Positions 32,467 to 39,325 of a DNA stretch of 64,000 bases are shown here, in pieces. The stretch is from Rhizomicrobium palustre (GTDB lineage Bacteria; Pseudomonadota; Alphaproteobacteria; Micropepsales; Micropepsaceae): positions 930,139 through 994,138 of the forward strand of contig NZ_JAASRM010000001.1 in assembly GCF_011761565.1 (NCBI RefSeq). The letters are read 5' to 3'. Position 1 is the first letter of the stretch, and each line of letters begins with the position of its first letter. The notes under the pieces were generated by a model, which saw only the letters and a program-made list of their open reading frames with translations, was not told the origin of the DNA and ran no database searches. The position numbers were made by a program, and so were the translations under genes.

Positions 32467-32981
32467 GGCGTCCCCGTCTCGGCTGCCGAGACTACCGGCG
32501 GAACTGGGAGGCTCTCGGCGGACTTGGCCACCGCTTCGAAGGAGGCGCGGGCTGCGCGGGCCGCTGCGAGACGGCGCGCCTTCACCGGCGCATAGGTGTC
32601 CGGATCCCAGATCTGGAATTTGCGGCCAAGACCAACAAAAACGACCTTATCCTTAAGCCCCGCAGCCGCAATGAAGTTTTCGGGCAGGCGCACACGACCA
32701 TTCTCGTCGATCGGCAGCAGCATGCTCTCAGCCGAGATCTGCGAGGCGATGGCGTCATGCATTTCCGAGAGGAAGGGGTCCATGGCGTCGAGGCGCTGAC
32801 ACTCCGAATCCATCAGCACTTGGCCGAAGCCGTCCAGCGAACCGCCTTCAAGGGTGGGGCAAAGATAGACGCCGCCCGTTTCCTGCGCCGCGAGGATCGA
32901 CCGCCAAGGCGCGGGGATGCAAACCCGACCCTTTCCGTCGAGTGTCCCAGCAAACGTAGAAATGAAGCGCTGGTTGGACAC
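32463..32981 (-). CDS. mraZ: Transcriptional regulator MraZ
   Basis: Ring-forming DNA-binding protein with two AbrB-like modules; the first begins STFAGTLDGKGRVCIPAPWR and the second contains LPIDENGRVRLPENFIAAAGL. In other bacteria it binds TGGG repeats in its own promoter and represses the dcw operon; three such repeats lie about 90 nt upstream here. 172 aa with GTG start and GGCGGAG site. The C-terminal Ala/Arg-rich tail is a little longer than in E. coli. Confidence 0.95.
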   Translation of the reverse strand: MSNQRFISTFAGTLDGKGRVCIPAPWRSILAAQETGGVYLCPTLEGGSLDGFGQVLMDSECQRLDAMDPFLSEMHDAIASQISAESMLLPIDENGRVRLPENFIAAAGLKDKVVFVGLGRKFQIWDPDTYAPVKARRLAAARAARASFEAVAKSAESLPVPPVVSAAETGTP

Positions 32982-33066
32982 TGCTCCGCCCCGTAACTCC
33001 CTGGGGCGCTTGGATTTTCGTCGATTTTATCGCCGAAAACGCGGATTTCCGCGCCCTTACAGTCCC

Positions 33067-33091
33067 TGGGATAGCATGGGATAGCATGGGC
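33067..33091. promoter_or_regulatory. Three direct TGGG boxes (MraZ operator)
   Basis: TGGG starts at 33067, 33077 and 33087 on the plus strand, each separated by ATAGCA, exactly 10 bp apart. This is the arrangement of MraZ boxes (TGGGN with 5-nt spacers). The boxes read TGGG on the strand opposite to the operon. They overlap the predicted -10 box. Confidence 0.7.
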
Positions 33092-33107
33092 GAAAGACGG
33101 GAGTCAA
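33079..33107 (-). promoter_or_regulatory. dcw operon promoter upstream of mraZ
   Basis: On the minus strand, -35 TTGACT (33107-33102), 17-nt spacer, -10 CTATCC (33084-33079). Expected transcript start is near 33072, giving a leader of about 90 nt. A GANTC site (33101-33105) overlaps the -35, and MraZ boxes overlap the -10. Confidence 0.6.
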
Positions 33108-33319
33108 TCGAAAAACCTAGGAAAATGAGGGACTTGAGTAGTCTTGCGTATCTACGGCTAGATGTCACCTTGCGTTAATCGCGCTAGCTGTTGCGAATCA
33201 CAGAACAAACGAACAACACATTAAGAGCTTGGTAACAATCAACCCCAATGGGTAAATTTCTTCTTAACGTGAAACATTCGTTTTTATTTTGTTCTAGACG
33301 GGCGATATGGAGACCGCTT

Positions 33320-33787
33320 ATGGACAGTATTCCTATTACTCCCATTGGCTATGTTCGCTGCGCACGAAGCATGCCCGAGGATGACAATTGGGATGCCTTT
33401 CCAGCCCACATCGAACTCGATCAAACACTGTTCGGGCCGGAGGCCCTGCTCGGCCTAGATGGCTTTTCCCATGTGGAGGTGCTGTTCCGTTTTCATGCCA
33501 TAGCGCAGCCGCCCGAGACCGGTGCGCGTCGCCCGCGCGGACGTGCCGACTGGCCGAAAGTCGGCATCTTCGCCCAGCGCGGCAAAGACCGGCCCAATCA
33601 TATCGGCGCCACTATCTGCAAAGTAGTGAAGGTGGATGGCACCACCCTGCACGTTACAGGACTTGATGCCATCGACGGCACGCCGGTATTGGACATCAAG
33701 CCAGTATGGAGCGGATTTCTGCCGCGCGGAGAGTTTCGCGAAGCGGACTGGGCCAAAGAGCTGATGGCACGGTATTGGCGAGAATAG
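33320..33787 (+). CDS. trmO: tRNA (N6-threonylcarbamoyl-A37) methyltransferase TrmO-like (TsaA/UPF0066)
   Basis: SAM-dependent tRNA modification enzyme with the small beta-barrel TsaA fold. Family segments are ITPIGYVRCA at the N-terminus, LDGFSHVEVLFRFH, and RPNHIGATICKVVKVDG with the conserved RPNxIG motif; DIKPVWSGF resembles the family DIKPY segment. I start at MDSIPITP (155 aa); 24 further upstream codons are open but not conserved. It is convergent with the RNase P gene, 5 nt away. Confidence 0.85.
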   Translation: MDSIPITPIGYVRCARSMPEDDNWDAFPAHIELDQTLFGPEALLGLDGFSHVEVLFRFHAIAQPPETGARRPRGRADWPKVGIFAQRGKDRPNHIGATICKVVKVDGTTLHVTGLDAIDGTPVLDIKPVWSGFLPRGEFREADWAKELMARYWRE

Positions 33788-33792
33788 ATATT

Positions 33793-34205
33793 GCGTCAGA
33801 CGGCCTATAAGCCGGGTTTTGTCCTTTGCCGAAGCAAAGGGATGACCATTCCTCTGGGACAGCCGTTACCGACTGCCTCACGCGACCTACCCGGACGGCG
33901 GCCCGGAAACGGGTCACTCTGCCATCCCTATTTGGTCTTGCTCCCGGTGGGGCTTGCCTTGCCAGTTCCGTTGCCGGACCTGCGGTGCGCTCTTACCGCA
34001 CCATTTCAACCTTACCGCCCGGCGAACCGGGGTTGGCGGTTTCATTTCTGTGGCGCTATCCCTGGGGTCACCCCCGGCGGATGTTATCCGTCACCGTGTT
34101 TCCGTGGAGCCCGGACTTTCCTCCCGGCTGCGCACTATGCGCTTCAACGGGCAAGCCCGCCTCAGCACAGCCTCGCAATCGAGCGGCCATCCGGCCATCT
34201 GACGC
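33793..34205 (-). ncRNA. rnpB: RNase P RNA (bacterial class A)
   Basis: The catalytic RNA of tRNA 5' maturation, about 413 nt. On the minus strand the ends GCGTCAGA and TCTGACGC pair as helix P1. The P4 strand and universally conserved GAGGAAAGTCCGGGCTCC are at 34123-34106, and the 3' part ends with GGACAAAACCCGGCTTATAG and GCCGTC. These segments match class A RNase P RNAs of Alphaproteobacteria. Exact ends are inferred from P1. No protein subunit gene (rnpA) is nearby. Confidence 0.93.
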
Positions 34206-34212
34206 AAAGAGC

Positions 34213-34241
34213 TTATAGGTGGGCAGGTGCCTCCAAGCCAA
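34213..34241 (-). promoter_or_regulatory. Predicted rnpB promoter
   Basis: Minus strand -35 TTGGCT (34241-34236), 17-nt spacer, -10 CTATAA (34218-34213), placing the start near 34206-34205, exactly at helix P1. The promoter lies in the last codons of the upstream gene, and the -10 contains its TAA stop codon. Confidence 0.6.
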
Positions 34242-34773
34242 ACGCTTTCTTGTGCGTCAGCTTGGTGAATTGCGGCAGCCAAGCCGCCAGCTTTTCGGCA
34301 ACCGCGGCCTGCGAAGCCTCGTCCAGGTAACCACGCTCGCGACCGTCGGTGTCGATCTCGTTGTGCGAGATGGGCAGCACGATCTTGGTGGAGACGTATT
34401 TCTGGGCGTATTCAATCTGGGCGTGACGCTTGGGATCGCAAGTGATCTTCACATCCACATGCCAGGGCAGGAGAGCGAGCATATTGTCATTATCGTCCAC
34501 GCCATTGATCAGCGGGCAAAACAATAGCGTCTGAGTCTGGGCCAGCATCTCGTCGGTGGAAACGATCACGCCGTATTTGATTTTCTCGGCCATGCCGAGG
34601 CTCTTCAAAATCGGACCGCCCAGACGAACCACTTTCCACGTCGTGCGCATATCGCGCTGATTGGCGGAGAGCTTTTTCTTCACACCGCCAAAAGGCCAAA
34701 AAAACGTCATTGAAAACACCCCCACAACCAGCAGCGCCGCCAGCATCCCCAAGCCAGGCATCCAGTGATTCAT
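34213..34773 (-). CDS. Unknown membrane-anchored protein, 186 aa
   Basis: Begins with one membrane helix (MLAALLVVGVFSMTFFWPFG), then a basic linker and a soluble domain of about 150 residues. The soluble part has conserved-looking segments such as KYGVIVSTDEMLAQTQ, LLPWHVDVKITCDP and LPISHNEIDTDGRERGYLD. I recognise no family. It is the last gene of a leftward series starting at 36565 and hosts the rnpB promoter in its 3' end. Confidence 0.75.
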   Translation of the reverse strand: MNHWMPGLGMLAALLVVGVFSMTFFWPFGGVKKKLSANQRDMRTTWKVVRLGGPILKSLGMAEKIKYGVIVSTDEMLAQTQTLLFCPLINGVDDNDNMLALLPWHVDVKITCDPKRHAQIEYAQKYVSTKIVLPISHNEIDTDGRERGYLDEASQAAVAEKLAAWLPQFTKLTHKKAFGLEAPAHL

Positions 34774-34794
34774 CGCCCCCGCCCCGTCTTGCGT

Positions 34795-35097
34795 TCAGAG
34801 TCTTTGAAAGACGCTCGAAACCTCGACCTTCTTTTCTTCTTTCTTGTCTTCTTTTTGCGGCGCGACTGTAAGCACCAACAACGAAGGCTGGGATTGCGCG
34901 GCTGGTTGCGCGGGTTGCGGCGGAGACTGCACCACCACCACCGGCGTCTGCCCTGGCATCACGACATAGCCGCTATTATTGGGCACAGGCGTCACGCCCG
35001 GCGCAGGCCCGCCCACCGGGGCGCCGTTCTGCGGTGGATAGATGACCTGCACGTCCAATGCAGGACGATCGAGACTGGTTTTATCCTGACTGGGCAT
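34795..35097 (-). CDS. Unknown proline-rich small protein
   Basis: 100 aa with a strong site (GGAGGGCGAG) right before ATG 35097. Pro/Gln/Val-rich low complexity (PPQPAQPAAQSQP) lies in the middle, with a Lys/Glu-rich run (QKEDKKEEKKVEVSS) near the end. No signal peptide and no recognised domain. The frame is open upstream to 35520, but that part reads through the amidase gene and is rejected. Confidence 0.6.
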   Translation of the reverse strand: MPSQDKTSLDRPALDVQVIYPPQNGAPVGGPAPGVTPVPNNSGYVVMPGQTPVVVVQSPPQPAQPAAQSQPSLLVLTVAPQKEDKKEEKKVEVSSVFQRL

Positions 35098-35224
35098 CTC
35101 GCCCTCCGTACCCTTGACGGCGTTAATTTTAACACATTCTTTACCAACCGCATAAGGGAGCGGGGTGAAAAATCGAACAGTGTTATCCGGCCGCCGCGCC
35201 GCCTCTAGAAATATAGTTACGCGA

Positions 35225-35923
35225 TCAGGCCCTTCCGGCCAGTGCGGAAAGCAAAACGAGGGTTTCGGCGTCCGCAATCCCGTCGATGCGGGAGGGTCGG
35301 AAATGGCGTTGGAAGGCGCTGAGAACCACCCCAAGGGAGGCATCAACCTCCGGCGCCAACCCATAGCCGAAACGCGCCAGCAATTCGGCGGGATCGTCTT
35401 GCGATGAGCCGGCTTGCGATAGTCCGGGCGGGACTTGCGGCCATAGACCGACCCCCTCGCCCGCCAACCGCGCCCAAGGAAAGAGCTCACCCGGATCGAT
35501 TTTGCGCGCGGGGGCCACATCGGAATGGCCCAAAACCCGGTGTGGTGGGATGGGATGACGGGAGAGGATTTCCTTGGCGAGGCCGATCAGGGAGAGGATC
35601 TGCGGCTCCGGAAAAGGTTCATAGCCAAATTCATGGCCGGGATTGACGAGTTCAATACCGATAGACCGGCCATTGATGTTGCGCTCCCCCGCCCAATAAG
35701 ACAGGCCCGCGTGCCAAGCGCGCCGCTCTTCGGGAACATGGGCATAAATGCGCCCCGTCCGGTCAATGGTATAGTGGGCCGAAACCTGGGCTTCGGGATC
35801 GCAGAGCCGGGCCAGCGCCGCGTCCGCAGTTTCCATCCCGGTATAATGCAACACCAAGATGTCGACCGGCACCCCGTCCGGGCGGGCGTCGTGATTGGGC
35901 GAGGGGCAATGAACCAAGCGCAT
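35225..35923 (-). CDS. N-acetylmuramoyl-L-alanine amidase (Amidase_2, AmiD-like)
   Basis: Cleaves the MurNAc-L-Ala bond, likely in muropeptide recycling. Zinc ligands are visible at LVLHYTGM, in the RRAWHAG segment and at GHSDVAPARKIDPGELFPW, the classic C-terminal motif. SIGIELVNPGHE is the central conserved strand. A C-terminal domain of about 60 residues resembles a peptidoglycan-binding helix bundle. No signal peptide, so it may be cytosolic as in AmpD. 232 aa. Its start overlaps the preceding stop (TGATG). Confidence 0.93.
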   Translation of the reverse strand: MRLVHCPSPNHDARPDGVPVDILVLHYTGMETADAALARLCDPEAQVSAHYTIDRTGRIYAHVPEERRAWHAGLSYWAGERNINGRSIGIELVNPGHEFGYEPFPEPQILSLIGLAKEILSRHPIPPHRVLGHSDVAPARKIDPGELFPWARLAGEGVGLWPQVPPGLSQAGSSQDDPAELLARFGYGLAPEVDASLGVVLSAFQRHFRPSRIDGIADAETLVLLSALAGRA

Positions 35924-36252
35924 CAGACGAAGATCTTGTAAGCGACCGTTTCTCCATTAGCGCGTTTTAGCGAAAACTCCGCGCCCTTTTCGTGCTCCTC
36001 GACCAACGCCTCGAACAAGCGCAAGGCATTGCGGATGACTTCGGCATAGGAGGCGGCCTCGGTACGGTCCTTGAGCCGCTGGAGACGGTCCATCGCCTGA
36101 GGCGGCAGCTCAAGCTGAACCCGGGTAGTCGCCCGGGGCTTTCCCTGCTCCGCGCCGTCCTCTTCCCCTAAGCCTTGCTCCATCGCATCAGCGGCTGCGC
36201 GCATGGCTTCCACGGTCATGCCCCGAAAGCGGCGGTGATGATGTCCACGCAT
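35923..36252 (-). CDS. Ribbon-helix-helix (CopG-like) DNA-binding protein
   Basis: 109 aa from MRGHHHRRFRG. The C-terminal half has the RHH pattern: strand TRVQLELPPQ, helix AMDRLQRLKDRTE and helix SYAEVIRNALRLFEALVEE. The N-terminus is His/Arg-rich with an acidic helix. It could bind the 18-bp dyad at 36585-36624, which fronts the transcription unit in which this gene is second. An in-frame ATG 19 codons upstream (36309) overlaps the preceding gene and is less likely. Confidence 0.75.
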   Translation of the reverse strand: MRGHHHRRFRGMTVEAMRAAADAMEQGLGEEDGAEQGKPRATTRVQLELPPQAMDRLQRLKDRTEAASYAEVIRNALRLFEALVEEHEKGAEFSLKRANGETVAYKIFV

Positions 36253-36265
36253 AGCATCGGCCCCC

Positions 36266-36565
36266 TTAGCGCCGGGAATGAAGGGCAGAGAGGATCGCCG
36301 CCGCACCAATCAGCGCGAGACCGCCGATCAGCAGACCTTTGAGGTGATGGGCACGGATATGAGCCATCATATCCTCGGCATCGCCATGGTGATGGTGGAA
36401 TGCATGACGGGCCGCCCGCAGCTCCCGCATTTTGTGCCGGAAATGACCCCAGCGTTCCCGCCCATGACGCCCATGCCGGCAATTTTCCTGATTGTTTTCA
36501 GATGTTTCGTTGACGTCTTCGGCGACCGGGAAATCCTCTCCGACTCCAACTCCGATTTTGCTCAT
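36266..36565 (-). CDS. Unknown small protein with C-terminal membrane helix
   Basis: 99 aa. ATG 36565 has AAGGAG 5 nt upstream. A polar, His/Arg-rich N-terminal part (RHGRHGRERWGHFRHK, HAFHHHHGD) is followed by one hydrophobic helix (GLLIGGLALIGAAAILSAL). The His cluster might bind metal; that is inference. First gene of the leftward series, 20 nt from a perfect dyad operator. Confidence 0.65.
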   Translation of the reverse strand: MSKIGVGVGEDFPVAEDVNETSENNQENCRHGRHGRERWGHFRHKMRELRAARHAFHHHHGDAEDMMAHIRAHHLKGLLIGGLALIGAAAILSALHSRR

Positions 36566-36584
36566 ACATACTCCTTAGTGTTTT

Positions 36585-36624
36585 GATGAGTTATTGATGA
36601 TACATATATCATCAATAACTCATC
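36585..36624. promoter_or_regulatory. Perfect 18-bp inverted repeat (operator-like dyad)
   Basis: GATGAGTTATTGATGATA at 36585-36602, CATA spacer, and its exact reverse complement at 36607-36624. AT-rich and intergenic between divergent genes (starts at 36565 and 36707). There is no T-run after it in either direction and it precedes the genes, so an operator fits better than a terminator. Confidence 0.75.
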
Positions 36625-36706
36625 AAAGTTCAAGGGCTGCGTCCCGAAATTTGTTGCGGAGCCTGTCACAGCCGAGCAAAGGTCAAGAAAATCAGGGGAG
36701 TATCCG

Positions 36707-36892
36707 GTGGAGCCGAAACCCGATCCTGTGGCGGTAGGGCGCAAAGCGAATGAATTATCTGCCAGCCACGGCCTTGGCGCGCGACGCCATGCCCGCGCGC
36801 GCGCGGAAGAGGCCGCGCAGAAGGGCAATGCCGAAGAACAGGCATTTTGGCTGGCTGTGGCTGACGAGCTTAATCCGCGCTGTTCGATCTAG
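36707..36892 (+). CDS. Small conserved-type protein, 61 aa
   Basis: GTG start with AGGGGAG upstream. The pattern ANELSASHGLGARRHARARAEEA ... EEQAFWLAVADEL resembles small helical proteins frequent in Alphaproteobacteria, with an alternating Ala/Glu/Arg helix and a final FW motif. Function unknown. It is divergent from the gene at 36565, sharing the dyad region, and convergent with the DnaJ-type gene, 3 nt away. Confidence 0.6.
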   Translation: MEPKPDPVAVGRKANELSASHGLGARRHARARAEEAAQKGNAEEQAFWLAVADELNPRCSI

Positions 36893-36895
36893 GCA

Positions 36896-37612
36896 CTAGT
36901 TGAGGCCGCGCTCGTAGAGGATCTTCTCGTAAGCGACATTGATGGCGGCAAGCTTGTCGGTCGCGATCTTGATGAACTCGCCAGGCACGCCGCGGGCGAT
37001 CAGGCTGTCGGGATGATTTTCCCGCACCAGACGGTAATAGGTGCGCTTAATTTCATCTGCGCCTGCATCATAGCCGACACCCAAGACGACATAGGGATCA
37101 GCGGCGTCAGGCGGCACATGTGAGGCGCGGATGCGACGGAACTCGCCTGGCGAAAAGCCAAAAATCTCGCCGACCCGCTCCAGAAAAGCCTCCTCCGCCG
37201 GATGCATCACCCCATCGGCAGCGGCAATCTCGAAAAGACCGTCGAGAATATCTTCCAGCACCGCGGGCTGACCTGCATAAAGCCGTGCGATTTGCGCGGC
37301 ATAGGCCTCGTATCCCGCCGTATCCTGACGGGCGAGATCGAAGAAGCGGCGCACCGTGCCAAGCTGTTCCGGGGGGACCCGGAATATCCGCTCGAAAGTT
37401 TCGATTTCCTCTTCGGTGACCACGCCATCGGCCTTGGCCATTTTGGCGGCAAGCGCAATCATCGCGATGGTGAAGGCAACACCAGGATCGCCATTGCTCA
37501 TGTCCATACGGTCGAAAAGGTAATGACCGGCCACCACGCCGAGAGCCGCCCCCAAGGGACCGCCCACCAGCATGCCTGCTGCCGCACCACCGATTTTGCC
37601 CCATATGGACAT
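36896..37612 (-). CDS. DjlA-like co-chaperone (TerB plus DnaJ domains)
   Basis: 238 aa. A glycine-rich N-terminal hydrophobic segment (GGAAAGMLVGGPLGAALGVV) is followed by a TerB-like helical domain with acidic motifs (AKADGVVTEEEIETFERIF, AAADGVMHPAEEAFLERV). A C-terminal J-domain has HPD in ENHPDSL and starts at DPYVVLGVG. It is expected to stimulate DnaK at the membrane, as DjlA does. Single gene, facing the small gene at 36707. Confidence 0.9.
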   Translation of the reverse strand: MSIWGKIGGAAAGMLVGGPLGAALGVVAGHYLFDRMDMSNGDPGVAFTIAMIALAAKMAKADGVVTEEEIETFERIFRVPPEQLGTVRRFFDLARQDTAGYEAYAAQIARLYAGQPAVLEDILDGLFEIAAADGVMHPAEEAFLERVGEIFGFSPGEFRRIRASHVPPDAADPYVVLGVGYDAGADEIKRTYYRLVRENHPDSLIARGVPGEFIKIATDKLAAINVAYEKILYERGLN

Positions 37613-37681
37613 GAGGTGAACCTAAACGGCAAACGCGCTAGAATTACAACTCTCCCTCGTGCCAGATAGGAAGGGTGAGAC

Positions 37682-38356
37682 ATGAAGACAGTGCTGATCA
37701 CGGGCGCCAATCGCGGCATTGGCCTGGAATTCGCCAAGCAATACGACGCAGAGGGCGCAGAAGTGATCGCCTGCTGCCGCCACCCGGAAAAGGCCGAGGC
37801 GCTTGCCGCGCTCGACGTGAGGGTCGAACGGCTTGATGTTACGCATGACGAATCGATCGCGCGGCTGGCGGCAAGCCTGGGGGACGTGCCAATCGATATC
37901 GTGATCTCGAATGCTGGCGTTTATGGCCCCGAAGAGCAAAGCACAGAACGTATTTCGCCTGCGGCATTCCTCGACACAATGCGGGTCAATACCTTGGGGC
38001 CCCTCCGCCTCGCGCAAGCCCTGAAACCCAATCTTCTGGCGGGGCGAGAGAAAAAACTCGCTCTGCTCACCAGCAAAATGGGATCAATCAGCGATTCCAG
38101 CGGCGGCTTTGTCGCTTATCGCGCGTCAAAAGCTGCGCTGAATATGGTCGCGCATACGATCGCGCTGGAATGGAAAAAGGATGGCATCATGGTTGCCCTC
38201 CTGCATCCAGGTTGGGTCCGGACGGATATGGGCGGCCCAGGCGCTACCCTTTCACCTTTCGACAGTGTGAAAGGACTAAGGGTGCGCATCGCAGAATTAA
38301 GCCCAAAAACGAACGGGCACTTCGTCGACTATCTCGGTCGCGAAATCGGCTGGTAG
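37682..38356 (+). CDS. SDR family oxidoreductase (C-factor-like)
   Basis: Rossmann NAD(P) enzyme of 224 aa. Cofactor motif TGANRGIG at the N-terminus, NAG in VISNAGVYG, and catalytic Ser-Tyr-Lys with YRASKAAL. HPGWVRTDMGG is the post-catalytic loop typical of the CsgA/C-factor and sniffer-like group. The substrate is unknown. It overlaps the convergent ywaF-like gene by 28 nt. Confidence 0.9.
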   Translation: MKTVLITGANRGIGLEFAKQYDAEGAEVIACCRHPEKAEALAALDVRVERLDVTHDESIARLAASLGDVPIDIVISNAGVYGPEEQSTERISPAAFLDTMRVNTLGPLRLAQALKPNLLAGREKKLALLTSKMGSISDSSGGFVAYRASKAALNMVAHTIALEWKKDGIMVALLHPGWVRTDMGGPGATLSPFDSVKGLRVRIAELSPKTNGHFVDYLGREIGW

Positions 38357-39066
38357 CGCCGTTTCAACCAGAGAGCGCCATCCAGCAACGCAAAAGGCAG
38401 ATAGCAAATCCCGATCGAAACAAGCGCGAGCAGTACCACGACGGGAATATACCAGGGCCAGGCGGGCATCAGGTCGTAAAGCGAGGCGTGACCCGGCTTG
38501 GCGCGCAGAAAGCCGTAATTCACCTTCAAGAGCCAGTCGGCAAGACCCGCCACCGCCATGTAGAGGAAGGACCAGGAGATCACACGCGGAATGGCGCGCG
38601 AATAGACGCGCATACCCTGGCCGAGGGTTAAAAACAGCACAGCCGCAATAATCCCGCCATGGAAAAACGAGAACTCGATGAATTGGAAATTGGGAAAATC
38701 GTAGCGGATATCGGGCGTGACGATGCCCTGCACGGTGCCCGCCATGGCCCAGAACCATGCTAGGTCATAAGCCTTCTGGCTCTTGGCCAGGAGGGCGATG
38801 ATGGTGGCGATAGCCGCCCAGCTGCAAAGATCAAGCGGCAAGGCGTTGCCGAGATCGATCCAGCCCATCTTTGTGAACATCACATACCAGCAGAGCCAGC
38901 ACCCGGCGATCACCGCCGCGAAACCATAGCGGATGGCTCTCGCGAGGCGAGCACTTGGCAAAAAGCGAACCAAGAGCGCTAAGGCGACCGGCAGCGCGAC
39001 GATGAGAAACAGCACAAGTTTGTGAGAGGGACCGAAGACCTGAAAAGGAGCCGTTGCAATTCCCAT
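38329..39066 (-). CDS. YwaF/TIGR02206-type integral membrane protein
   Basis: 245 aa with about seven membrane helices. Family features are FGPSHKLVLFLIV, the LPLDLCSWAAI segment, QGIVTPD and FHGGIIAAVLFL. The function of the family is not known. A copy of the pectin-locus palindrome lies 17 bp upstream of the start, so its expression may be tied to that regulon. Confidence 0.8.
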   Translation of the reverse strand: MGIATAPFQVFGPSHKLVLFLIVALPVALALLVRFLPSARLARAIRYGFAAVIAGCWLCWYVMFTKMGWIDLGNALPLDLCSWAAIATIIALLAKSQKAYDLAWFWAMAGTVQGIVTPDIRYDFPNFQFIEFSFFHGGIIAAVLFLTLGQGMRVYSRAIPRVISWSFLYMAVAGLADWLLKVNYGFLRAKPGHASLYDLMPAWPWYIPVVVLLALVSIGICYLPFALLDGALWLKRRYQPISRPR

Positions 39067-39082
39067 TTTCCCCCTCCAAAAA

Positions 39083-39096
39083 GTCCACCGGTGTCA
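39083..39096. promoter_or_regulatory. LacI-type operator copy 1 (ywaF / exuT intergenic)
   Basis: GTCCACCGGTGTCA, 11 of 14 matching TGACACCGGTGTCA. It sits between divergent genes, 17 nt from the ywaF-like start and about 230 nt from the transporter. The 39097-39325 remainder has short GC hairpins but no gene. Confidence 0.55.
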
Positions 39097-39325
39097 AATT
39101 TAGCCAGACTGTCGGCGCGCGAGACCAGATCACGGCTTCGCGAGCGTCAAAATAGCACATATTTCTCATGGGCTTAAGCGAATCTCCAGCAGCGGCATTC
39201 GCGACCTCGTGAGGATTAAACTGCTGTGCTATCGAATAGAACGGCAGTTGGACGGGGAAGACGGGCAAAGCCCGCGATCCGGGGTTCAAAGATACGGCGG
39301 CTAACCCCGCCCACAGGGAGAAGTG

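Noticed and set aside
33793..34205. Open frames of 130-179 codons on the plus strand here
   Set aside because: They are frames read through the RNase P RNA gene, whose conserved elements are clear on the other strand.
35098..35520. Upstream extension of the proline-rich small protein
   Set aside because: It overlaps the amidase gene in another frame, and a strong ribosome site precedes the internal ATG at 35097.
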